From GCA-002722245 sp038154685 (GTDB lineage Bacteria > Bacteroidota > Bacteroidia > Flavobacteriales_C > GCA-002722245): a DNA stretch of 64,000 nt. The DNA lies in the NCBI GenBank assembly GCA_038154685.1, contig JAYPYW010000007.1:11904-75903 (forward strand). Direction: 5' to 3'. Shown piece after piece: positions 17,256 to 25,439 of the stretch; within the stretch, counting starts at the first letter, position 1; each line of letters starts with the position of its first letter. A program made the translations under genes and the position numbers. The notes below the pieces were generated by a model that was not told the origin of the DNA, searched no databases, and was given only the letters and a program-made list of their open reading frames with translations.

Positions 17256-18051
17256 GAATTATGGCGTTTTTAATCAGTTAGAAAAAAGTGATTCTTTACA
17301 TGTGAAAAGGATTGAAGAGGACGGGTATACTATACTTAGAAATCAAATCATTCCTGATGAAATCCAAGATTTTAAAAACTTTTCAGAAATGATTTACAAT
17401 CAACAAGTAGAAGAGTTTGGGATCGAAAACCTTAAAGAAATAGGTGAAGAGGATATTGTTCGTGCGCCATTCCTATTTAATAAATGTTTTGATCAGCTAA
17501 TTATAAATGACTCCATCCTTGAAATTGTAAAAAGTACTCTGGGGCAAAAAGTAATACTTCATTTACAAAACACGATTATAAACAGAAAACAAACCGAACA
17601 TCACCAGTCTGCATGGCATAGAGATATTCCTTATCAGAATTACACATTGTCCCAACCAATATCATTAAGCGTGTTTTATGCGCTTTCCCCTTTTAATTAT
17701 GAAACAGGGGGGACGAAGTTACTCCCCAAAAGTCATCGATTTGAAAATTTCCCAAATGATGAGTTTATTGAGGCGAATTTTATTCAGCCAGACTTGAATC
17801 CAGGAGATGTTTTAATATTTGATAGTTGGGTATATCATTGTGCAGGAAAGAATATATCCAATATTGATAGGTATGGGGTAAACCATGTGTTTACAGCACC
17901 ATTTTTGAAACAGCAAATTGATTTTCCTAAATTGGTTGATTCCCGAGATTTTCCCAATGAATTGAAAAATTTAATGGGAAAGGAATTCGAAGTGGCTATT
18001 TCAGTAAATGATTTTAGGAATAAAAGATTAAAAAAATTAAAAAGTGAATAA
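17248..18051 (+). CDS. phytanoyl-CoA dioxygenase (PhyH)-family Fe(II)/2OG oxygenase
   Basis: A 267-residue Fe(II)/2-oxoglutarate oxygenase. Ligands are H124-x-D126 (SAWHRDIPYQNY), H197 (WVYHCAGK) and R208 (NIDRYGVNH). The core segment LSVFYALSPFNYETGGTKLLPKSH and GDVLIFDSW are typical of PhyH. The tail shares PFxKQQxDxP with the oxygenase at 8666, so these two look like paralogues in separate operons of the same locus. It overlaps both neighbours by 8 bases (GT2 upstream, PglD-like downstream), so it is part of a tightly coupled set. The substrate is unknown. Confidence 0.9.
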   Translation: MSKNYGVFNQLEKSDSLHVKRIEEDGYTILRNQIIPDEIQDFKNFSEMIYNQQVEEFGIENLKEIGEEDIVRAPFLFNKCFDQLIINDSILEIVKSTLGQKVILHLQNTIINRKQTEHHQSAWHRDIPYQNYTLSQPISLSVFYALSPFNYETGGTKLLPKSHRFENFPNDEFIEANFIQPDLNPGDVLIFDSWVYHCAGKNISNIDRYGVNHVFTAPFLKQQIDFPKLVDSRDFPNELKNLMGKEFEVAISVNDFRNKRLKKLKSE

Positions 18052-18703
18052 ACTTATAATCATTGGTAATACAACGAATGCTAGGTTAGCACATTATTAT
18101 TTTTCTGAAGATTCGGATTATGAGGTTGTTGCCTTTTCCGTCGATTCAAAATATATCAACGAAGAAACATTCTGTGGACTTCCGGTTGTGGCTTACGAAG
18201 ATTTACAAAATATATACCCGCCAGAGGATTATGATGCTTTTGTAGCTGTTGGTTATACGGGAATGAATAAAATTAGAGAAGACCTTTATAATACAGCCAA
18301 AGAAAAAGGATATTCACTACCTAACTATATAAGTTCTAATTGCACTTACCTATCAAAGGAATCTATTGGTGATAACAACCTGATTTTGGAAGCAAATGTT
18401 ATTCAGCCATTTGTTAAAATAGGAAGTAATAATGTGCTTTGGTCTGGTAACCATATTGGACATGATGCTGTTTTGGGAAATCATATTTTTATTGCTTCTC
18501 ATGTGGTAGTTGCAGGGTCGGTCCAAGTAGGAGATAATAGTTTTTTGGGAATTAATTCATCTGTAAGAGATAGAGTCGTGATTTCTGCAAGAACATTAGT
18601 TGGAGCAGGCGCTAATATTTCTAAATCAACAAAAGAGGATAGTGTTTGGGTGGTTCCTCCAGCAATGAAATTAGGCCAGTCTAGCTCAGAAATCGACATT
18701 TGA
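18044..18703 (+). CDS. PglD/NeuD-type sugar acetyltransferase
   Basis: A 219-residue two-domain protein. The N-terminal Rossmann-like part (LIIIGNTTNARLAHYYF, DYDAFVAVGYTGMNKIRE) binds the nucleotide sugar. The C-terminal left-handed beta-helix of hexapeptide repeats (about 100-205) includes NHIGHDAVLGNHIFIASHVVVAGSV, where the NHIGHD histidine matches the catalytic site of PglD and NeuD. It would use acetyl-CoA to acetylate an amino sugar such as a UDP- or dTDP-4-amino sugar. The start is GTG at 18044, overlapping the oxygenase gene. The 4-amino sugar could come from either of the DegT enzymes in the locus. Confidence 0.85.
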   Translation: MNKLIIIGNTTNARLAHYYFSEDSDYEVVAFSVDSKYINEETFCGLPVVAYEDLQNIYPPEDYDAFVAVGYTGMNKIREDLYNTAKEKGYSLPNYISSNCTYLSKESIGDNNLILEANVIQPFVKIGSNNVLWSGNHIGHDAVLGNHIFIASHVVVAGSVQVGDNSFLGINSSVRDRVVISARTLVGAGANISKSTKEDSVWVVPPAMKLGQSSSEIDI

Positions 18704-19620
18704 TGAAGTGGGAGAAAATTAAGCAACTTTATGAAGTTTCTGCCATGGGGGATAAACTACTAACCCATGCTTCAAACCCACTTCCAGTTCATCTTAAAGG
18801 ATCTTTATTTAGAGTTTTTTTTAGCGGGAGAAATAAGGATAATAGGTCGTCAATTGGTTTTGTAGACATTGATATGGATATTTTAGAGGTTGTAAATACT
18901 TCTAAAACTGCATTGATTGAATATGGAAAAGCAGATTCTTTTTATTCTCATGGAATAAGTATTGGTAATTTGTATGAGGGTGTTGACGGTGAGTTTTATA
19001 TTCCCTTCATGGGGTGGCAAATTCCAGATGGGGAACATTGGAGAGGAGATATTGGGAGGTTAAAACTTTCTAAGGATTTATCCCATTTATCCATTGATTG
19101 TGAAGAACCATTTATGGGAGTTGATGATGAAGATTTGGTAAGTTTATCTTATCCTTTTATTATGAAACATGAAAATATTTTCAAAATGTGGTATGGTTCC
19201 ACTATATCTTGGGAATCGGATAACGGTGAGATGATTCATGTGATTAAATATGCTACTTCATCAGACGGTGAAAATTGGGAGAAACATGGAATAGCTGTAC
19301 CATTTGATATAGGTGAAGCCCAAGCATTTTCCCGACCATGGGTGAAGATTGATGATAAAGGTGTGTATCATATGTGGTATTCTTATAGAAGTGGAACTGG
19401 TGAGTTATATAGGATTGGGTATGCAAGAAGTGAAGATTGTGTATCGTGGGTTAGAGAACATGATAGTGCAGGGATAGGTGTTGATGAAGAGGGCTGGGAT
19501 AGTGAAATGATTTGTTATCCTGCTTTGTTTAATTATCAGGGGAAAGATTACATGTTATACAATGGTAACTCCTTTGGGAAAGATGGGTTTGGTTTGGCAG
19601 TTCTTCGAGAAAATTTTTGA
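18703..19620 (+). CDS. five-bladed beta-propeller, glycoside hydrolase family 32/43/130-like protein
   Basis: A protein of about 305 residues with blade-like repeats typical of GH32/43/68/130-type propellers: FRVFFSGRNKDNRSSIGFVD, FKMWYGSTISWE, VYHMWYSYRSGTG and DYMLYNGNSFGKDGFG. There is no signal peptide, so it is predicted cytoplasmic, which is unusual for a catabolic glycosidase and points to a role in handling nucleotide sugars or glycan intermediates. Similar genes occur in polysaccharide loci. I prefer the ATG at 18703, which overlaps the preceding stop as TGATG; a TTG three bases earlier is also possible. Catalytic residues cannot be assigned with confidence. Confidence 0.7.
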   Translation: MKWEKIKQLYEVSAMGDKLLTHASNPLPVHLKGSLFRVFFSGRNKDNRSSIGFVDIDMDILEVVNTSKTALIEYGKADSFYSHGISIGNLYEGVDGEFYIPFMGWQIPDGEHWRGDIGRLKLSKDLSHLSIDCEEPFMGVDDEDLVSLSYPFIMKHENIFKMWYGSTISWESDNGEMIHVIKYATSSDGENWEKHGIAVPFDIGEAQAFSRPWVKIDDKGVYHMWYSYRSGTGELYRIGYARSEDCVSWVREHDSAGIGVDEEGWDSEMICYPALFNYQGKDYMLYNGNSFGKDGFGLAVLRENF

Positions 19621-19726
19621 AATAAAATCGATTGATTTTATGAGCTTTCCTGTTCCAAAAGTATTGTCGAATCAATAAAATTTTGAGTTACATAATAAGT
19701 AATTAATCATTATGGCTAATTATTAC

Positions 19727-19734
19727 TAGTTTTG
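19727..19734 (+). promoter_or_regulatory. Bacteroidota -7 promoter element before wzm
   Basis: TAGTTTTG matches TAnnTTTG and ends 19 bases before the ATG of the ABC transporter permease. It lies in a 133-base gap after the beta-propeller gene, the largest break in this plus-strand run, so a new transcription unit probably begins here. Confidence 0.55.
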
Positions 19735-19753
19735 CCATTTTAAACAACTAAAT

Positions 19754-20611
19754 ATGAGCCAAACTCAGTGGCGAGAAATAATAACCCCCAAAAAGAAACT
19801 GATTTCTTTAAACCTTAGGGAGATTTGGAATTATAGAGATCTGTTGTTTTTATTTGTAAAGAGGGATGTTGTTACTATTTACAAGCAAACAATACTTGGT
19901 CCTTTATGGTTTTTGATCCAACCATTGTTTACTTCACTTATTTACACAATTATATTTAATGGAGTTGCAGAGGTTAAAACAGGTGAAGTTCCACCATTTT
20001 TATTTAATCTTTCTGGAGTTATCCTTTGGAATTATTTTGCAGATTGTTTCTCTCAAACCTCAGATACTTTTAAGAAGAATGAAGATATATTTGGGAAAGT
20101 TTATTTTCCAAGGGCCGTGATGCCATTATCTATTGTAGTATCCAATTTAGTGAAGCTTGGGATCCAGTTACTTATTTTCTTAAGTGTATTCCTTTACTAT
20201 TATTTTTCTGGTGCTTTAAATGGTCCCTCTTTAGGTGTAATTTATATGCCCATTCTTATCATTTTAATGGGGATTTCTGGTTTGTCACTAGGGTTAATAA
20301 CATCTTCTCTTACAACAAAATACAGGGATTTAGTTTTTTTAGCTGCATTTGGAATACAGTTGTTGATGTTCATGAGCGCCGTTATGTATCCAATTGAAAT
20401 GGTTGCTGAAAAATTGCCCGTGATAGAGCCTTACATTAAGTATAATCCACTTGCTGTAACTATTGATTTAGCACGACAGATTTACTTCTTTGATGGAGGT
20501 TTAGATCTAGGAGTTACGTTACTATATCCGCTTGCCTGTTGTTTAGCTTTGTTTTTAATCGGATTAGCATTATTTAATAAGACTGAGAAAAGTTTCATTG
20601 ATACGATTTAA
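19754..20611 (+). CDS. wzm: ABC-2 type polysaccharide export permease (Wzm)
   Basis: A 285-residue inner-membrane permease of the polysaccharide/polyol phosphate exporter family. Before the first helix it has the amphipathic NLREIWNYRDLLFLFVKRDVVTIYKQTILGPLWFLIQP signature region, and about six membrane segments follow. It pairs with the ATPase encoded 3 bases downstream to form the Wzm-Wzt exporter, which moves a finished undecaprenyl-PP-linked polysaccharide across the inner membrane. This indicates an ABC-transporter-dependent route for the locus's main polysaccharide. It starts a new transcription unit. Confidence 0.93.
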   Translation: MSQTQWREIITPKKKLISLNLREIWNYRDLLFLFVKRDVVTIYKQTILGPLWFLIQPLFTSLIYTIIFNGVAEVKTGEVPPFLFNLSGVILWNYFADCFSQTSDTFKKNEDIFGKVYFPRAVMPLSIVVSNLVKLGIQLLIFLSVFLYYYFSGALNGPSLGVIYMPILIILMGISGLSLGLITSSLTTKYRDLVFLAAFGIQLLMFMSAVMYPIEMVAEKLPVIEPYIKYNPLAVTIDLARQIYFFDGGLDLGVTLLYPLACCLALFLIGLALFNKTEKSFIDTI

Positions 20612-20613
20612 CT

Positions 20614-21861
20614 ATGAGTAATTTGATGTTAGAAGTAGAAGAGGTTTCTAAGTTATATCGTTTAGGTGTAATTGGAACAGGAACATTATCTCATGATTTA
20701 AATAGATGGTGGCATTTAATTAGAGGGAAAGGAGATCCATATGCTTTAGTGGGAGAGGAAAATAAGAGAACTGAGTTAGGCGATTCTTCTTTTGTTTGGG
20801 CCATTCAGGATATTTCTTTTCAAGTAGGTCAAGGAGATGTATTAGGGATTGTAGGTAAGAATGGAGCAGGGAAATCTACTTTGCTAAAGATTTTATCTAA
20901 AGTTACCTCTCCAACAAAAGGGACAATTAAGGCTGCTGGTCGAATTGCTAGTTTATTAGAGGTTGGTACTGGTTTTCACCCTGAATTAACTGGACGTGAA
21001 AACATATTCCTTAATGGTGCGATTTTAGGGATGACAAAAAAAGAAATCAGAAGTAAACTTGATGAGATTGTTGAGTTTTCTGGTTGTACAAGATACATTG
21101 ATACTCCAGTTAAGAGATACTCTTCCGGAATGAAAGTTAGATTAGCTTTTGCTGTTGCAGCGCATCTTGAGCCTGAAATATTGGTTGTTGATGAGGTTTT
21201 AGCAGTAGGAGATGCTGAGTTTCAAAAGAAAGCCGTTGGGAAAATGAAAGATATTTCAAATTCTCAAGGTAGAACAGTATTGTTTGTTAGTCATAACATG
21301 GCTGCAGTTAGATCCATTTGTAATAAAGGCGTATTACTTCAAAATGGAAGATTAACTCATAACGACAAGGCTGATACAATTGTTGATGAATACTTAAAGT
21401 TAAATTCAGAGCAATTGGTTAAGAACATATCCTATGAGGATGACCCTAAGAAATTAGAGAATGAGGAAATAAAGGTGTTGAATGTGTCCATCAGCCCTGA
21501 TGTTCCAACCATAGAAGATGAGGTTTATTTAAATTTTGAAGTAGAAGTTAAATCTAATGTTGAAACAATCAATTTAGCCTTTGATCTACTTAACCTGCAA
21601 GAAACCATTGTTTTCGGTTCTGGAGATAAGTTTAAAAAGAATCTTGAAGGGAAAGTTCATGTGTCATGTAAGATACCTGCAAACCTTTTAAACGATGATG
21701 TTTATTTAGTTAATCTATATATCGCTTCTGAATCAATGAGACCAATGTATCAATGTGCTCAGGTTGTATCTTTTGAAATAAGAGATAAGGTGCGAGATTA
21801 TGCTTATTATGGGAAGATAAATGGTGTTGTTCGTCCTAAGTTAGATTGGAACATAATATAA
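20614..21861 (+). CDS. wzt: ABC polysaccharide exporter ATPase (Wzt) with C-terminal extension
   Basis: A 415-residue ATPase. Walker A is GKNGAGKST (81-89), the signature motif is YSSGMKVR (169-176), Walker B is EILVVDEVLAVGD (about 188-200) and the H-loop is FVSHN (about 224-228). The insertion before Walker A (about 35-60) is usual for Wzt and TagH. Residues from about 270 to 415 form an extra beta-rich domain. In Wzt proteins of this type that domain binds the terminal modification of the polysaccharide to couple chain end to export, so a capped glycan is plausible here. The stop codon lies 2 bases before the next gene's ATG. Confidence 0.94.
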   Translation: MSNLMLEVEEVSKLYRLGVIGTGTLSHDLNRWWHLIRGKGDPYALVGEENKRTELGDSSFVWAIQDISFQVGQGDVLGIVGKNGAGKSTLLKILSKVTSPTKGTIKAAGRIASLLEVGTGFHPELTGRENIFLNGAILGMTKKEIRSKLDEIVEFSGCTRYIDTPVKRYSSGMKVRLAFAVAAHLEPEILVVDEVLAVGDAEFQKKAVGKMKDISNSQGRTVLFVSHNMAAVRSICNKGVLLQNGRLTHNDKADTIVDEYLKLNSEQLVKNISYEDDPKKLENEEIKVLNVSISPDVPTIEDEVYLNFEVEVKSNVETINLAFDLLNLQETIVFGSGDKFKKNLEGKVHVSCKIPANLLNDDVYLVNLYIASESMRPMYQCAQVVSFEIRDKVRDYAYYGKINGVVRPKLDWNII

Positions 21862-21863
21862 AT

Positions 21864-22553
21864 ATGAAAAGAGTCGCAATTCTTCAATCAAATTATATTC
21901 CTTGGAAAGGTTATTTCGATATAATTAATTCGGTGGATACTTTCATTATTTATGATGAGGTTCAGTATACCAAAAACGATTGGAGGAATAGGAATCAGAT
22001 CAATTCTAATCAAGGATTGCAATGGTTAACTATACCGGTTAGGGTTGAAAACCTGGAGCAAAAGATTCATGAGACAAAAATTTCATTCCCTAAATGGAAT
22101 AAAAAGCATTGGAATACCATATTAACTAATTATAGTAAGGCTCTTAATTTTAAGAATAATAAGGATTTATTTGAGTCATTATATCTGGGATGTGAAACAA
22201 ATTTGCTCAGCGAGATAAATCTCAACTTTATCAAAGCTATAAATGAGCTTTTGGGAATTAAAACTGAATTAATTGACTCTAGAGAGCTATCGCTGGAGGG
22301 AGATAAAAATGAAAGACTAGTTGATGCTGTAAAAAAGGTAGGAGGTGACCTTTATTTATCAGGGCCTGCGGCAAAATCTTACCTTGACGTTAACTTGTTT
22401 TCCAAAGAGGGAATAGATGTTGAGTGGAAAGATTATTCTAATTACCCTGAATATAGTTCGATTCACAAGGAGTTTCACCATGGAGTTTCCATATTAGATC
22501 TTATTTTTAACAATGAAAATTTGAGCACAGATTTAATTTCTGCAACTAAATAA
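21864..22553 (+). CDS. wbqC: WbqC-family protein (second copy)
   Basis: A protein of about 229 residues with the WbqC pattern: ILQSNYIPWKGYFDIINSVD, IIYDEVQYTKNDWRNRNQI, LNFIKAINELLGIK and GDLYLSGPAAKSYLD, then LDLIFNN near the end. I place the start at the ATG at 21864 (MKRVAILQSNYIPW), just after the wzt stop, because the family begins at this point. It is clearly different in sequence from the copy at 10399. Here it precedes a formyltransferase and a WecE-like aminotransferase, matching the view that WbqC acts with 4-amino sugar pathways, perhaps in N-acylation. Confidence 0.87.
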   Translation: MKRVAILQSNYIPWKGYFDIINSVDTFIIYDEVQYTKNDWRNRNQINSNQGLQWLTIPVRVENLEQKIHETKISFPKWNKKHWNTILTNYSKALNFKNNKDLFESLYLGCETNLLSEINLNFIKAINELLGIKTELIDSRELSLEGDKNERLVDAVKKVGGDLYLSGPAAKSYLDVNLFSKEGIDVEWKDYSNYPEYSSIHKEFHHGVSILDLIFNNENLSTDLISATK

Positions 22554-22617
22554 TTTTAGAAGATAAATTTAACCTTTAGCATCTATAACATTTCTTTAAT
22601 ATCAATTTGGTAAAGCA

Positions 22618-23277
22618 ATGAGAATAGTTTTTTTATGTTCGGGAAATGGAGGGAATATGAAGTTTCTAAATGAACTTTCTAAGGTTTCTTCAAATTCAGA
22701 AATTTCTTCCATAAGTGTTACTGGTGTTGTTGTAGATAGAGAATGTGGGGCGCTAGAATATTGCCAAGAAAGAGGTTTAGCTGGTGTTATTCATTCTTTT
22801 AAGCGGACAGATGAGGAAGATTCTAAATTAATTTCAATTCTAAATGATCTTAACCCTGATATTATAATTACCAATGTTCATAAAATATTGTCGGAAAAGG
22901 TTGTTAGCGCATTTGAGGGTAAATTAATCAATGTTCATTATTCAATTTTACCTGCTTTTGCTGGTACAATTGGAATGGATACTGTTGAGAATGCTATAAA
23001 TGCTGGCTGTAAAGTTTTAGGATCCACTTGCCACATTGTCACAAATGAACTTGATGGAGGTCCAATTTTAAGTCAATCTACATTTCCATTTATCGGACAA
23101 GAAGATGTTTATAATGATGTTTTTAGAACAGGGGCTTTGTCTTTATTGTCGGGAGTTCTTCAGCAAAAAACAAATATCTCAGGCGTTTTTAATTTAAATA
23201 ATATTCAAACAAATCCATTATTTGATATTGAATCGAAGGTTTTAGAGGAGGTTTTTAATAAATTACCTTCAATTTAA
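22618..23277 (+). CDS. formyltransferase-family enzyme, likely sugar N-formyltransferase
   Basis: A 219-residue protein with the fold of glycinamide ribonucleotide formyltransferase. The Rossmann start VFLCSGNGGNMKFL is followed by the catalytic region LINVHYSILPAFAG (N105, H107) and the conserved aspartate D146 in ELDGGPILSQ. These three residues match the N-H-D triad of 10-formyl-tetrahydrofolate-dependent formyltransferases. PurN itself is possible, but in a glycan locus next to a 4-aminotransferase gene the likely acceptor is an amino sugar such as dTDP-4-amino-4,6-dideoxyhexose. It lies 6 bases before the aminotransferase frame. Confidence 0.82.
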   Translation: MRIVFLCSGNGGNMKFLNELSKVSSNSEISSISVTGVVVDRECGALEYCQERGLAGVIHSFKRTDEEDSKLISILNDLNPDIIITNVHKILSEKVVSAFEGKLINVHYSILPAFAGTIGMDTVENAINAGCKVLGSTCHIVTNELDGGPILSQSTFPFIGQEDVYNDVFRTGALSLLSGVLQQKTNISGVFNLNNIQTNPLFDIESKVLEEVFNKLPSI

Positions 23278-23301
23278 CTAAATTTGACTCAACAAGTCAT
23301 T

Positions 23302-24435
23302 ATGGATATTCCTTTTAATAAACCATTCCTTACTGGAAATGAAACTGCATATATTGAAAAAGCAGTGCTTTCTCAAAAAATTTGTGGTGATGGAAACTAC
23401 ACTAAGTTGTGTCACGAGTTTTTTGAAAAGAAATATGGTTTTAAAAAAGCATTATTAACAACAAGTTGTACCGACGCACTTGAGATGTCGGCAATTCTTT
23501 TGGATATAAAAGAGGGAGATGAGGTGATTATGCCTTCTTATACTTTTGTTTCCACAGCTAATGCCTTTGTATTAAGAGGAGCAAAAATAGTTTTTATTGA
23601 TTCTCAAAAAGGTCATCCTAATATGGATGCTGATCTTATTGAAGATTTGATAACAGATAAAACCAAAGCTATTGTTCCAGTTCATTACGCAGGAATGAGT
23701 TGTGATATGGATAAAATTATGTCGGTAGCGAATAAACATAATTTGTTTGTTGTTGAAGATTCTGCCCAAGCTGTAGATTCATTTTATAATGGAAAGCCGC
23801 TAGGTAGTTTTGGGCATATGGCTACTTTTTCTTTTCATGAAACCAAGAATATTATTTGTGGAGAAGGGGGGATGCTTGTTATAAATGATGAAAAGTTTAT
23901 CGCTAGAGCAGAAATAATCCGAGAAAAAGGGACGAATAGAAGTCAGTTTTACAGAGGAGAAGTTAACAAATATGGCTGGATGGATATTGGATCGAGCTTC
24001 TTACCATCTGATGTAATTGCGGCTTTTCTATACGCTCAACTTGAAAAAATTGAAGAAATTCAAGGCAAGCGATTAGCCATCTGGAATAAATACTACGATG
24101 AATTAAAAGTTTTAGAGGAAAAGAATAAAATAAAACTCCCTGTTCTCCCTGAAGGAGCTACCAATAACGCTCATCTATTTTTTATGATTCTTAAAACAGA
24201 AGAGGAGAGAAATAATTACTTGAAATTTATGAGAGAACACGGAGTTAATCCTGTTTTCCATTATTTAAGTTTGCATAAGAGTCCTTACTACGAGGATAAA
24301 CACGGCGATAGAGATCTTCCGGAATCAGATAGATATACCGAAACTTTAGTGAGGCTACCGTTGTATTTTTCTCTTGAGGACGACGAAACAGATTTTATTA
24401 TAAGTAAGACATTAGACTTCTTCAATAATATTTAG
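23302..24435 (+). CDS. wecE: WecE/RffA-like dTDP-4-amino-4,6-dideoxygalactose transaminase
   Basis: A protein of about 377 residues of the DegT class, closest in motif order to WecE/RffA. The start MDIPFNKPFLTGNE, the region LSQKICGDGNYTKLCHEFFEKKYG, LLTTSCTDALEMSAIL, VIMPSYTFVSTANAFVLRGAKIVFID and the PLP-lysine motif FSFHETKNIICGEGG all fit. The reaction is transfer of an amino group to the 4-keto position of dTDP-4-keto-6-deoxyglucose, giving a 4-amino-4,6-dideoxygalactose. I start at the ATG at 23302, since the TTG 18 bases upstream adds residues outside the family pattern. Together with the preceding formyltransferase it could make an N-formylated amino sugar. Confidence 0.9.
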   Translation: MDIPFNKPFLTGNETAYIEKAVLSQKICGDGNYTKLCHEFFEKKYGFKKALLTTSCTDALEMSAILLDIKEGDEVIMPSYTFVSTANAFVLRGAKIVFIDSQKGHPNMDADLIEDLITDKTKAIVPVHYAGMSCDMDKIMSVANKHNLFVVEDSAQAVDSFYNGKPLGSFGHMATFSFHETKNIICGEGGMLVINDEKFIARAEIIREKGTNRSQFYRGEVNKYGWMDIGSSFLPSDVIAAFLYAQLEKIEEIQGKRLAIWNKYYDELKVLEEKNKIKLPVLPEGATNNAHLFFMILKTEEERNNYLKFMREHGVNPVFHYLSLHKSPYYEDKHGDRDLPESDRYTETLVRLPLYFSLEDDETDFIISKTLDFFNNI

Positions 24436-24436
24436 T

Positions 24437-25439
24437 TTGAGATCATTTCTAACCATTAACGATTTAAACTTAAGTGCTCTTTCTGTTGGTTTAATGACTA
24501 ATATTTCACCAGCTGAAGAAAGCCAAAAACTTAAATTATTTTCGGAAGCATTCGAATTGGGGATAAACAGTTTTGATACTGCTCCTAATNNNNNNNNNNG
24601 CTCCTAATTATCAAGATGGCTATTCAGATATTTTTCTTGGGAAATTAGTAAGAGAATTAGGACGAGAGAATTTATTCATATCTAGTAAAATTTATTTCCC
24701 AAACAATTATTCCAATGAAAAATCTTTAAGTAATTCCCATTTAGTAAAAACGCTTGATGGCTCGTTAAAATCAATGGAGACAGATTATTTAGATTGCTTT
24801 TTACTACATCGATTTGATAACACAACACCTATAGAAGAGACCCTAGGCTCTCTTTCCAAATCCTACAAAGCAGGTAAGTTTAAATCGTGGGGCATTTCTG
24901 CATTTTCATTGGAAGAGGTTTTGGATTATTATTATTTATCAGAAAAATTTGATTTACCTCGTCCAAGATTTGCTCAATACGCATACAACCTTTTTAACAG
25001 GTCTATTGAGAAAGAGTTTGATGCGGTTTTTTTAAAAAAATCAATTAATGTTTTTGCATACTATCCTTTAGCCCAAGGAGTTTTAACAGGGAAATATTTA
25101 AAGGAAACAAAATCTTCAAGAGGAAACGATGAATTTTTTAAGAAATTCATGTGGGACTTAACTCCAGATAAAATTGAAAAGGTTAAGCTTTTAAATGAGT
25201 ATTGCCTTGAAAAACAGCTGGATATGATAGAGGTGGCCTATTTATGGTGTTTAAGGAATGAAAATGTGGTTTCATTAATAACCAATTTTAGGAACTCAAA
25301 GCAATTAAATCATAATATAAACTGCCTAAAATCAGCTTTTAATTCCGAAATAAAAACTACTTTAGAAGGTATCTTTTCAAATAAACCAATTAACCAATAT
25401 ACAGGACAACAGTATGAAATCAGTGAACGTACATTATGA
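24437..25439 (+). CDS. aldo/keto reductase, split by an assembly gap
   Basis: The coding sequence is interrupted by ten Ns at 24590-24599, but both sides read as one aldo/keto reductase. Before the gap comes RSFLTINDLNLSALSVGL through LGINSFDTAPN; after it comes APNYQDGYSDIFLGKLV. The 9 bases GCTCCTAAT occur on both sides of the Ns. Removing the Ns and one copy (19 bases) restores an intact frame of 327 codons with the catalytic D (FDTA), Y (GYSD), K (ISSKIYF) and H (LLHRFD). The start is probably TTG at 24437, two bases after the previous stop. It is predicted to be an NADPH-dependent oxidoreductase, perhaps acting on a keto sugar. Its end overlaps the next gene by 26 bases. Confidence 0.85.
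24590..24599. other. assembly gap (10 N), probably false
   Basis: Ten Ns with the same 9 bases (GCTCCTAAT) directly on the left (24581-24589) and on the right (24600-24608). This is what results when overlapping contig ends are scaffolded instead of merged. Confidence 0.95.
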
